Shown here: in pieces, positions 16,523 through 23,595 of the stretch
Layout: every line of letters begins with the position of its first letter
Position numbering within the stretch: the first letter of the stretch is position 1
NCBI GenBank assembly: GCA_934376955.1
Contig: CAKRPJ010000029.1
Coordinates: forward strand, 1 to 28,339
Reading direction: 5' to 3'
Length of the DNA: 28,339 bases
From: CAKRPJ01 sp934376955
GTDB lineage: Bacteria; Bacillota; Clostridia; Lachnospirales; Lachnospiraceae
Notes under the pieces: generated by a model
The model's database searches: none
Seen by the model: the letters and a program-made list of their open reading frames with translations, nothing else
What the model was told of the DNA's origin: nothing
Made by a program: the position numbers and the translations under genes

Positions 16523-16546
16523 CGGCTCTGCGTCTTTGCAAAGCCG
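16523..16546 (-). other. hairpin between ireB and ruvX
   Basis: A 9-bp stem (16523-16531 with 16538-16546, one wobble) with a 6-nt loop lies 3 nt after the ireB stop codon. In the minus (gene) direction it has no T-tract after it, so it is not a classic terminator; it may protect or process the mRNA. In the plus direction it is followed by five Ts, so it could stop antisense transcription. Confidence 0.4.
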
Positions 16547-16549
16547 TTT

Positions 16550-16813
16550 TTACTTCAGTCTGGTCTCGATATAGTTTTCCATCAGTTCTTCCAGTATCTC
16601 ATCACGCTCCACCTTCATAATAAGGCTTCTCGCGCTTTTATGGCTTGTGATATAGGTCGGGTCTCCGGACATGATATAGCCGACGATCTGATTGATCGGG
16701 TTATATCCCTTTTCCGTCAGGGCCTCATACACTTCCTTTAAGACCTGGCTGACCTCCAGCTTTTTTTCTTCTCGTACCGCTCTGAAATATTGTGTGTTGC
16801 TAATATCGCCCAT
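16550..16813 (-). CDS. ireB: IreB family regulatory phosphoprotein (DUF965)
   Basis: An 87-aa IreB/YrzL protein. The core YEALTEKGYNPINQIVGYIMSGDPTYIT is the family hallmark. In Enterococcus faecalis IreB is phosphorylated on N-terminal threonines by the PASTA kinase IreK and tunes cephalosporin resistance; Thr7 in the MGDISNTQYF N-terminus matches one of those positions. I chose ATG 16813, which has an AGGA site 5 nt before it, over the GTG at 16825, whose only site is directly adjacent. In Bacillus alaS precedes this gene; here mtaB does, ending 36 nt upstream. Confidence 0.93.
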   Translation of the reverse strand: MGDISNTQYFRAVREEKKLEVSQVLKEVYEALTEKGYNPINQIVGYIMSGDPTYITSHKSARSLIMKVERDEILEELMENYIETRLK

Positions 16814-16849
16814 AAATGTCCTCACGTCCTTTGGTTGCTAATTTTTATT

Positions 16850-18175
16850 CTACCCCAATTTATTATTTTCTGCAAGATAAATGATATCATCTGTCAGGAA
16901 TTCTTTCAGGACTCCTTTTACAAAGCTGTTTTTCTCGTCAATTCTTCCGGAAACTGCCACCTTCACATATTCCTTCGTGTGTCCGGTCATATACGTTGTT
17001 CCGTTAATAACCACCGGCTCCTCAAGAAGCACCTCTGTCTCCTTGCCGATAAATGAGCCCCTAAATTCCCGTGACATCTCCGCCTCCAGCTTTAAAAGGC
17101 GGGCGCTTCTTTCTGTTTTAATATTTTCCGGAACCTGATCCGGCATGCGGTCAGCCCTTGTCCCCGCGCGTCTGGAATATTTAAACACGTGCATCTCGTA
17201 AAAATGAACCTTCTTTAAAAACGCTTCTGTCTGAGCAAACTCCTCCGATGTCTCGCCCGGGAAGCCCACGATCACGTCTGTTGTGATGGCCGGATTTTTA
17301 AAATATTTTCTCAACAGCTCACAACGGGAATAATACTCGTCACAGGTATAATGGCGATTCATCCTCTTAAGTGTTTCATTGCAGCCGCTCTGAAGGGAGA
17401 GATGAAAATGAGGACAGATCTTCTCCATTCCGGCAAGTGCTTTCACAAATTCCTCCGTGATAATGCGCGGCTCTAATGAGCCGAAGCGGATCCTCTCGAT
17501 GCCATCGATGGCATGGATCCTCTTTGTCAGTTCTAAAAGATCGGTGGGAGTCTCCGCAAGATCCACTCCGTAGGAGCTTAAATGGATCCCGGTAAGAACG
17601 ATCTCCCTATATCCCTTTTGGGCAAGGAGCCTTACCTCCTCCACCACGTCCTCCGGTCTGCGGCTCCGCACGCGTCCGCGGGTGTAGGGAATGATACAGT
17701 AGCTGCAGAACTGGTTGCAGCCATCCTGAACCTTTATAAAAGCTCGGGTGTGATCTGCCTGTCTGGAGATATGAAGGGACTCATATTCGTTTGTCGCTGA
17801 AATATCGATAATGGAAGCCTCCGGCTCTCTGCCGGCCATGTATTCCGTTAACAGCGGGATCAGCTCTGCCTTTTTATTATTGCCGATCACCAGATCGATG
17901 GCGCTGTCTTCCTTAAGCTTTTCTCCGACAGCCTGAACATAGCAGCCCGTTGCAACTACGACCGCATTGGGATTTTTAGCTTTCGCCCGATGCAGCATCT
18001 GACGGGATTTTCTATCCGCCACATTTGTCACAGAGCAGGTATTAATGATATAAACATCGGCCGTATCTTCAAAATTCACGATTTCAAAGCCTGCCTCCTC
18101 CAGAAGCTGCTGCATGGCTTCGGTTTCATAAGAATTTACTTTGCAGCCTAAGTTGTGAAGCGCAGCTTTTTTCAT
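16850..18175 (-). CDS. mtaB: tRNA t6A37 methylthiotransferase MtaB (radical SAM)
   Basis: A 441-aa MiaB-type methylthiotransferase of the MtaB branch, which converts t6A37 to ms2t6A37 in ANN-decoding tRNAs. The N-terminal UPF0004 domain carries the auxiliary cluster cysteines C11, C47 and C78, starting from HNLGCKVNSYE, which is characteristic of MtaB. The radical SAM cluster is C153, C157, C160 (CNQFCSYC), followed by IIPYTRGRVRSR. A C-terminal TRAM domain occupies about 375-435. The in-frame region up to 18235 is open, but ATG 18175 has an AAGGAGA site and directly precedes the domain. The divergent HPr-like gene starts 137 nt upstream. Confidence 0.95.
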   Translation of the reverse strand: MKKAALHNLGCKVNSYETEAMQQLLEEAGFEIVNFEDTADVYIINTCSVTNVADRKSRQMLHRAKAKNPNAVVVATGCYVQAVGEKLKEDSAIDLVIGNNKKAELIPLLTEYMAGREPEASIIDISATNEYESLHISRQADHTRAFIKVQDGCNQFCSYCIIPYTRGRVRSRRPEDVVEEVRLLAQKGYREIVLTGIHLSSYGVDLAETPTDLLELTKRIHAIDGIERIRFGSLEPRIITEEFVKALAGMEKICPHFHLSLQSGCNETLKRMNRHYTCDEYYSRCELLRKYFKNPAITTDVIVGFPGETSEEFAQTEAFLKKVHFYEMHVFKYSRRAGTRADRMPDQVPENIKTERSARLLKLEAEMSREFRGSFIGKETEVLLEEPVVINGTTYMTGHTKEYVKVAVSGRIDEKNSFVKGVLKEFLTDDIIYLAENNKLG

Positions 18176-18243
18176 TTTCTTTCTCCTTCCATTACGAAAC
18201 ACAGGTTGTATCCAAACTTTACTTTTTTTATACACACTGACTA

Positions 18244-18272
18244 TTGACTTTTTATGATTGTCCCATTAGTAT
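18244..18272 (+). promoter_or_regulatory. probable promoter of the HPr-like gene
   Basis: TTGACT (18244-18249) is followed after 17 nt by TAGTAT (18267-18272), giving 5/6 and 4/6 matches to the vegetative consensus. It lies in the AT-rich gap between mtaB and the HPr-like gene and would start transcription about 33 nt before the ATG. Confidence 0.5.
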
Positions 18273-18312
18273 GATTATATATCGCTTATAAAATATATGG
18301 GAGGACTTTAAC

Positions 18313-18546
18313 ATGAAAACCGTTAAAATTTCTTTAAACTCCATCGATAAAGTTAAGTCTTTTGTAAATGACCTGGCCAAGTTCGACAGTGATTTTGATC
18401 TGGTATCCGGACGTTACGTTATCGACGCAAAATCCATTATGGGTATCTTCAGTCTGGATCTTTCCAAGCCTATCGACTTAAATATCCACGCTGAGGGGGA
18501 TGAGGATGAGATCCTCACCGTTCTTGCCCCGTATATCGTTGAATAA
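18313..18546 (+). CDS. HPr-like protein without the His15 phosphorylation site
   Basis: A 77-aa protein with the HPr fold pattern. The regulatory-serine segment AKSIMGIFSLDL (Ser41, equivalent to HPr Ser46) is almost canonical, and the C-terminal part (IDLNIHAEGDEDEIL) also fits HPr. The active-site segment GLHARPA is gone, replaced by SLNSIDKVKSF, and the only histidine is His59, far from the site. It therefore cannot accept phosphate from enzyme I for sugar transport, but it could be a target of HPr kinase and a catabolite-control partner, as Crh is in Bacillus. It is the only plus-strand gene among about 25 kb of minus-strand genes and has its own promoter, GGGAGG site and terminator. Confidence 0.85.
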   Translation: MKTVKISLNSIDKVKSFVNDLAKFDSDFDLVSGRYVIDAKSIMGIFSLDLSKPIDLNIHAEGDEDEILTVLAPYIVE

Positions 18547-18564
18547 AAGTCTGTAAGCTCCACC

Positions 18565-18592
18565 CGGGAACGGCTCATGCCGTTCCCGTTTT
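18565..18592 (+). terminator. rho-independent terminator of the HPr-like gene
   Basis: A perfect 10-bp GC-rich stem (18565-18574 with 18579-18588) and a 4-nt TCAT loop are followed by TTTTC. It begins 18 nt after the stop codon. In the minus direction there is no T-tract, so it is directional for the plus strand, although the stem also lies just after thiI. Confidence 0.92.
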
Positions 18593-18597
18593 CAATT

Positions 18598-19779
18598 CTA
18601 TATGCAACGTACCACTTCTCTTGTCTCGATCGCAGTCTTTACCAGCTCATCGATCTTTTCTGCCAGCTTTGTCTCTGATTTTTCGATCCTCTTTAAATTC
18701 GGTTTCGTAACCGGGTGCTTTGCGACGAAGATCGTACAGCAGTCCTCATACGGGAGCACGGAGGTCTCATAGGTTCCGATCTTTAAGGAGATATCCACAA
18801 TATCCTGCTTGTCAAAGGCGATAAGCGGACGCATGACCGGAAGCTCACATACTGCATTCGTCACAGCCAGAGACTGCATAGTCTGGGATGCCACCTGGCC
18901 GATGCTCTCTCCTGTTATCAGGCCCAGACAGTCTGATCCCTTTGCGATCTCCTCCGCGATCCTCATCATATAGCGGCGCATGATGATCGTAAGCTCATCA
19001 TGAGGGCATTCATCGTAAATATAAAGCTGGATATCGGTAAAATTGATGATATTGAGCTTGATGGGGCCGGTATATTTTGCCACCAGCTTTGCCAGATCGA
19101 TGACCTTCTGCTTTGCCCTTTCGCTTGTATAGGGCGGAGCATGGAAATACGTAGCCTCGATCGTCACACCGCGTTTTGAAACCATGTAGCCTGCCACCGG
19201 GCTGTCGATACCGCCCGATAAAAGGAGCATTGCCTTTCCGGCGGTTCCGATCGGCATTCCCCCCGGACCCGGGATCGTTTCTGAGAAAATGTTGATCTTA
19301 TGGCGTACCTCTACACGGAGCAGGACATCCGGGTTATGAACATCCACCTTTGTCTGCGGGTATGCATTCAGGATCACCTCGCCTAAATCGCGGTTGATCT
19401 GATCGGATACGACCGGATACTGCTTATTGGCACGGCGGGCCACAACTTTAAATGTAAAATTCTTATCCGGATATGCCTCACCGATATATTTTACCACCTG
19501 CTCCTTCAGATCCTCATATCCATTGTCCTCGATCTGTACCATAGGACAGATCCCGACGATCCCGAATACATGCTGAAGTGCGTCTACGGCCTCGTCAAAA
19601 TCGAAGTCTTCCTCGGCTTCCGCATAAATTCGCCCGGCTTCTTTTGTCACATTAAAATTTCCATCGATCCGTTTTAATCTGTGGTGGATCTGCTTTACAA
19701 GAGCATCCTCGAAAAGATAACGGTTTTTGCCCTTAACGCCGATCTCGGCATATTTGATCAAAAATGACTTATATTTCAT
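18598..19779 (-). CDS. thiI: tRNA 4-thiouridine synthetase ThiI (without rhodanese domain)
   Basis: A 393-aa ThiI. It has an N-terminal ferredoxin-like region beginning with IKYAEIGVKGKNR, a THUMP domain (about 60-165), and the PP-loop ATP pyrophosphatase domain with SGGIDS at 188-193. It ends soon after the AANH domain and lacks the C-terminal rhodanese domain of E. coli ThiI, as is usual in Firmicutes. It adenylates uridine 8 of tRNA and transfers sulfur to give s4U; it may also serve thiazole synthesis. The start at 19779 is chosen for its GGAGG site; the frame is open further upstream. The cysteine desulfurase gene ends 31 nt before it and is the likely sulfur donor. Confidence 0.95.
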   Translation of the reverse strand: MKYKSFLIKYAEIGVKGKNRYLFEDALVKQIHHRLKRIDGNFNVTKEAGRIYAEAEEDFDFDEAVDALQHVFGIVGICPMVQIEDNGYEDLKEQVVKYIGEAYPDKNFTFKVVARRANKQYPVVSDQINRDLGEVILNAYPQTKVDVHNPDVLLRVEVRHKINIFSETIPGPGGMPIGTAGKAMLLLSGGIDSPVAGYMVSKRGVTIEATYFHAPPYTSERAKQKVIDLAKLVAKYTGPIKLNIINFTDIQLYIYDECPHDELTIIMRRYMMRIAEEIAKGSDCLGLITGESIGQVASQTMQSLAVTNAVCELPVMRPLIAFDKQDIVDISLKIGTYETSVLPYEDCCTIFVAKHPVTKPNLKRIEKSETKLAEKIDELVKTAIETREVVRCI

Positions 19780-19810
19780 ATATCCTCCAACACTTGCTTC
19801 TATAAAAGTA

Positions 19811-20983
19811 TTACGCCCTGCGGTATCTGCGGAGCACAGGAAGAAGATCACTTAACTGCTTCAGGCAGTAATCCACCTCATCCTCCGTATTAAAAACTCC
19901 AAAGGAAAAACGCAGTGTAGAATCCAGAAGGGAATCCCTGACACCGATCCCTCTCAAGGTTCCGGATACTCCCGGATGATTGGAGGAGCAGGCAGAGCCT
20001 GAAGATACATAGATCCCCTTATCCTCCAGAGCATGTAAAAGCACCTCGGCTCTCACTCCTTCAAAGCCTGCGCTGACGATCTGCGGCGCACTGTCTTCTC
20101 CCGTAAGACCATGGATCGTTACGCCCTCCAGCGCCGTAAGTCCCTTCACCATTCTCTCTTTAAGATGATAGAGATGGGCGATCTTCTCTGAGTGATCCTT
20201 ATAGATCTCCTCCGCTGCCACGCCCAGTCCGGCACAGCCCGGCACATTTTCCGTTCCGGAGCGCATTCCCTTCTGCTGTCCGCCTCCGAAGATGACCGGA
20301 CGGAGCTTTACCTTCTCATCCACATACAGGAAGCCGACTCCCTTTGGGCCATGTATCTTATGTCCGCTGACTGACATCAGATCGATCCCCTGCTTTTTCG
20401 GGCGGATCACATATTTCCCGTAAGCCTGAATGGCATCTACATGAAAGTACACATCCGGCTTTTTATTTTTGATGACCTCCGCGATCTTTTCCACCGGCTC
20501 CACCGCACCCATCTCGTTATTTACATACATTACGGATACTAAGATCGTGTCCTCGCAGATTGCCTCCTCCAGTGCCTTTAAGGATACATGACCGTTGTGA
20601 TCCACCGGAAGATAAGTCACCCGGAAGCCCATTTCCTCCAGAAAACCCATTGTATTGTAAATAGACGCATGTTCGATGCAGCTGGTGATCAGGTGATTTC
20701 CGGAGCGTCTGTTGGCCAGCGCCGTTCCGATCAGAGCCATATTGTTGGATTCCGTTCCGCCGGAGGTAAAGATGATCTCCTTTTCCTTCACCTTCAGTGT
20801 CCGGGCGATCCTCTCCCTTGCCTCTTTAATATAATTTTCCGCCTCAACGCCCTTGATATGGCGGGAGGACGTATTTCCGTAATCCAGCTCCATGGTCTTT
20901 ATCATGATATCCCGCACACGGTCAAATACCTTTGTCGTGGCCGAATTATCAAAATAGACCTCTTTTCTTTCTCTTTCCGTCAT
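19811..20983 (-). CDS. cysteine desulfurase (IscS/NifS/NifZ type)
   Basis: A 390-aa PLP-dependent cysteine desulfurase. It has the YFDNSATT start, GGTESNN for cofactor binding, the Schiff-base lysine Lys209 in SGHKIHGPKG, and the catalytic Cys332 in the SSGSACSSN loop. Cysteine is converted to alanine and a persulfide on Cys332. Being directly upstream of thiI, it is most likely the dedicated sulfur donor for tRNA 4-thiolation, as NifZ is in B. subtilis, although a role in Fe-S assembly is possible. It lies 24 nt downstream of rsmE in the same transcription unit. Confidence 0.94.
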   Translation of the reverse strand: MTERERKEVYFDNSATTKVFDRVRDIMIKTMELDYGNTSSRHIKGVEAENYIKEARERIARTLKVKEKEIIFTSGGTESNNMALIGTALANRRSGNHLITSCIEHASIYNTMGFLEEMGFRVTYLPVDHNGHVSLKALEEAICEDTILVSVMYVNNEMGAVEPVEKIAEVIKNKKPDVYFHVDAIQAYGKYVIRPKKQGIDLMSVSGHKIHGPKGVGFLYVDEKVKLRPVIFGGGQQKGMRSGTENVPGCAGLGVAAEEIYKDHSEKIAHLYHLKERMVKGLTALEGVTIHGLTGEDSAPQIVSAGFEGVRAEVLLHALEDKGIYVSSGSACSSNHPGVSGTLRGIGVRDSLLDSTLRFSFGVFNTEDEVDYCLKQLSDLLPVLRRYRRA

Positions 20984-21007
20984 TACAAGAATATCCTTTC
21001 CGCTCTC

Positions 21008-21763
21008 CTATTTTTCAAGGAGAAGACCGATAGCGGACATAACAAAAAGTCCCGCCGTCTCTGTTCTCAAGATCCTTTTCCCCAGTGTGATGGTTTTTGC
21101 GGCATGAGCTTTTGCAATTTCGACCTCTGCATCCGAAAAACCGCCCTCCGGCCCGATAAGGACAGCACATTTCTGTCCCGGCTCAAGCCTGCGGATCAGC
21201 TCTCGTGTAAGCTCCATGCCGCCGGCGCCCTCCAGACTTTCCGAGTCCTCATAGGGAAGAAGGAAAAGATCCGTTTTCTCTGCTTCCTGCACCGCATCTT
21301 TATACTTCATGACCGGAGCAATCTCTGGGACGATCATCCTCTTTGACTGCTTTGCAGCGCTTTCCGAGATCCCATACCAGCGTTTTCTTTTCGCTTCTTC
21401 CTTCTTTGGCTCCAGCTTTACCACGCAGCGGGACATTTCCACCGGAACGATCCTTGAAACTCCCAGTTCTACACACTTCTGGATGATAAATTCCATTTTA
21501 TCCCCCTTTGGAAGTCCTTGATACAGAGTAACCTCTACAGGAAGCTCTGTATCCTCTACTTCCTCCGGCAAAAGCTTTACGGTGATCCGGTCTGATCCGA
21601 TCTCCTCCAGCTCACCAAGACAGTTTGTCCCCTTTCCGTCGCTTAAAAGGATCCTTTCTCCCGGCTTCATCCGCAGCACGTTTTTAATATGATTTACATC
21701 CGGGCCTGTGATCACCGCCTCGGAGCCCATAAAAAATTCCGTTTCCGTAAAAAAATGATACAC
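21008..21763 (-). CDS. rsmE: 16S rRNA m3U1498 methyltransferase RsmE
   Basis: A 251-aa SPOUT-class methyltransferase. An N-terminal PUA-like domain includes the VNHIKNVLRMKPGE segment, and the knotted C-terminal SAM site has LIGPEGGFSDAE (GPEGG at 204-208) and LGKRILRTETA (RILRTETA at 230-237). It methylates U1498 (E. coli numbering) of 16S rRNA. I start it at GTG 21763, giving MYHFF, the normal RsmE N-terminus, with a GAGGAA site. This GTG overlaps the prmA stop codon by one base (TAGTG), so the two are coupled. A start at ATG 21793 inside prmA would add ten non-family residues. Confidence 0.95.
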   Translation of the reverse strand: MYHFFTETEFFMGSEAVITGPDVNHIKNVLRMKPGERILLSDGKGTNCLGELEEIGSDRITVKLLPEEVEDTELPVEVTLYQGLPKGDKMEFIIQKCVELGVSRIVPVEMSRCVVKLEPKKEEAKRKRWYGISESAAKQSKRMIVPEIAPVMKYKDAVQEAEKTDLFLLPYEDSESLEGAGGMELTRELIRRLEPGQKCAVLIGPEGGFSDAEVEIAKAHAAKTITLGKRILRTETAGLFVMSAIGLLLEK

Positions 21764-22719
21764 TATTTCTTCCTCGCTGTAATGGATACCCACTCGCCCT
21801 GTCGTGTCACCTCAAGGATCTCAAAGGCATCGTTTGCTTCAAGAGCATCCTTAACAGCCTGTTCCTTCATATTGATAATGCCGGAGGTGATAAAGATGCC
21901 GCCCTTTTTCATGTGTACCGGCACTTCCTTCTGGATCATGATAATGATATCCGCAAGGATATTGGCAACGGCAATATCGTAGCATTCGTATCCGACTGCA
22001 TCCTGCACCGGCTTTTCATCGATGATATTTCCCTGGATAACATGGAATTTTTCCTCCGGGATATCGTTGGAGGCAAGGTTTTCATGAACCGCCATGATTG
22101 CATTCTCATCGAGATCGGTTCCGAATACAAAATCCGCACCGAGCTTTAAGGCTGTGATACCTAAAATTCCGCTTCCGGTACCGAGATCCAGTACACGGAC
22201 ACCCGGCTTCACGTATTTTTCCAGCTGACGGATACACAGCTGAGTCGTTTCATGCTTTCCGGTACCAAAGGCAGTTCCCGGATCAATCTGGATCAGGAGC
22301 TTGTCCTTGTGCTCCTTAGGAACCTCCTCCCAGGTCGGCTTGATCAGGATATGATCTACGGTAAAGGGTTTAAAATACTGCTTCCAGTTATTGATCCAAT
22401 CCTTGTCCTCTGTTTCTGAAGCCGTCAGTGTTCCCTCGCCGATATCTACATAGCGGCGAAGCTCCTCAAGCCCTTCCTCTACCTGCTTTAATATTTCGTC
22501 TGCCTTGTCATCATCATCCAGATAGAAGCTGACCTTTGCAGAGCCATCATCCGGCGGCAGCTCCGGAAGGATATCGATAAACATTCCCTTTGTCTCACTC
22601 TCGGTAAGCGGAACATTATCCTCGACCTCGATGCCCTGAATCCCAATTTCATCAAAAAGGCTGCTGATATAATCGACAGCTTCTGTTGTCGTCTGCAGCG
22701 TAAATTTCTTCCACTTCAT
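21763..22719 (-). CDS. prmA: ribosomal protein L11 methyltransferase PrmA
   Basis: A 318-aa class I methyltransferase that trimethylates ribosomal protein L11. The N-terminal substrate-recognition domain contains many acidic residues and leads to the DPGTAFGTGKHETT signature (147-159). The SAM loop is LDLGTGSGILGI (177-188), and ANILADII gives the motif IV Asn. The length is normal. A strong GGAGG site precedes the ATG, and a likely promoter lies 80-110 nt upstream, making this the first gene of prmA-rsmE-cysteine desulfurase-thiI. Confidence 0.96.
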   Translation of the reverse strand: MKWKKFTLQTTTEAVDYISSLFDEIGIQGIEVEDNVPLTESETKGMFIDILPELPPDDGSAKVSFYLDDDDKADEILKQVEEGLEELRRYVDIGEGTLTASETEDKDWINNWKQYFKPFTVDHILIKPTWEEVPKEHKDKLLIQIDPGTAFGTGKHETTQLCIRQLEKYVKPGVRVLDLGTGSGILGITALKLGADFVFGTDLDENAIMAVHENLASNDIPEEKFHVIQGNIIDEKPVQDAVGYECYDIAVANILADIIIMIQKEVPVHMKKGGIFITSGIINMKEQAVKDALEANDAFEILEVTRQGEWVSITARKK

Positions 22720-22799
22720 ATTTTTCCTCCGATTTCGGTTTCTTACTCACGCACTGTCTGTTTTTGCTCTCCGGGCATGAACAGAAAAAATCACATGAT

Positions 22800-22828
22800 A
22801 TCATATCATATTTTTCTTTGCTTTACAA
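22800..22828 (-). promoter_or_regulatory. probable promoter of the prmA operon
   Basis: On the minus strand TTGTAA (22823-22828) is followed after 17 nt by TATGAT (22800-22805). The sequence just at and after the -10 forms a perfect 10-bp palindrome (22795-22804, ATGATATCAT), which may be chance in AT-rich DNA. The gap of 123 nt to the upstream NUDIX gene is the largest in this stretch, supporting a new transcription start. Confidence 0.6.
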
Positions 22829-22842
22829 GGCAGGAAATCACA

Positions 22843-23565
22843 TCAGGACTCCAGCTCAGACTTTAAGTATAAAAGTGCCTGAAGGATCAGACAGCTGTGA
22901 TCCACAGCGATCCCGCTTTTTTCCGTCCGTTCCCGTCCAAAGCAGCTCAGGATTTCGTAATCCTCCTGAGAAACGAGCGGATGTCCCGTTCTTCTAACCC
23001 TTATTTTTGCAGACAGCTCTAAATCTCTCTCCTTTTGGAGCAGCTTAAGAAGCCAGATCTCATCCTTTAATGTGTCATCCTCTGTCTCTGCTTTTTCGAG
23101 CTTTACGTCAAGCCATGCCGCATCCGCCGCATCATCACCGGCTTTAACAGGAATATCCCCTTCCACAAGGGCCAAAAATGAGGTGGTTATCACACGCCAT
23201 CTCGGATCTCTGTCATATTTTCCCCAAGTCATCAGCTGCTTAAGAGGAAGTCCCTTTACTCCGGTTTCCTCCTCAAGCTCCCTCTTTGCTCCCTCATACA
23301 GATCCTCACGCAGCTCTACAAAACCGCCGGGAAGCGCCCAGAAGCCGATGCTGGGATGATTGCTTCTTTTTACCATAAGAAGCTTTAGAGGCTGACCCCA
23401 GCGCACCAGCTTCTCTTTGCACCGCACTACGATAATATCTGTTGTATTGCTGGGACAATCGTATTTTTTCGGGTCGTACTTATTTAAAAAGTCCCGAAGC
23501 TCCTGCCCGGCCTTGTTTTTTTGTCCTGTACCCATAAATCTGTCCACATGTTCAAGAAATGCCAT
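22843..23565 (-). CDS. NUDIX hydrolase (NrtR/ADP-ribose pyrophosphatase-like, no C-terminal winged helix)
   Basis: A 240-aa NUDIX protein. The NUDIX box is perfect: G81, E87, then REL-EEETGV at 95-103 inside the GFVELREDLYEGAKRELEEE segment. The N-terminal 35 residues (EHVDRFMGTGQKNKAG) precede the domain. The end AVDHSCLILQALLYLKSELES looks like the linker that, in NrtR-type proteins, leads into a winged-helix DNA-binding domain, but the chain stops there. It is therefore probably an enzyme on ADP-ribose, NAD-like or other nucleotide diphosphates rather than a regulator. It lies 30 nt downstream of the isochorismatase-AKR fusion gene and is probably cotranscribed. Confidence 0.85.
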   Translation of the reverse strand: MAFLEHVDRFMGTGQKNKAGQELRDFLNKYDPKKYDCPSNTTDIIVVRCKEKLVRWGQPLKLLMVKRSNHPSIGFWALPGGFVELREDLYEGAKRELEEETGVKGLPLKQLMTWGKYDRDPRWRVITTSFLALVEGDIPVKAGDDAADAAWLDVKLEKAETEDDTLKDEIWLLKLLQKERDLELSAKIRVRRTGHPLVSQEDYEILSCFGRERTEKSGIAVDHSCLILQALLYLKSELES

Positions 23566-23595
23566 ATAGAGGTCTCCCTTCTCTCCCGTTTCTTC

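Noticed and set aside
20588..21346. A 252-codon plus-strand open frame over the cysteine desulfurase and rsmE genes
   Set aside because: Although long, it is antisense to two unmistakable genes and its Cys/His/Arg-rich composition is typical of a shadow frame.
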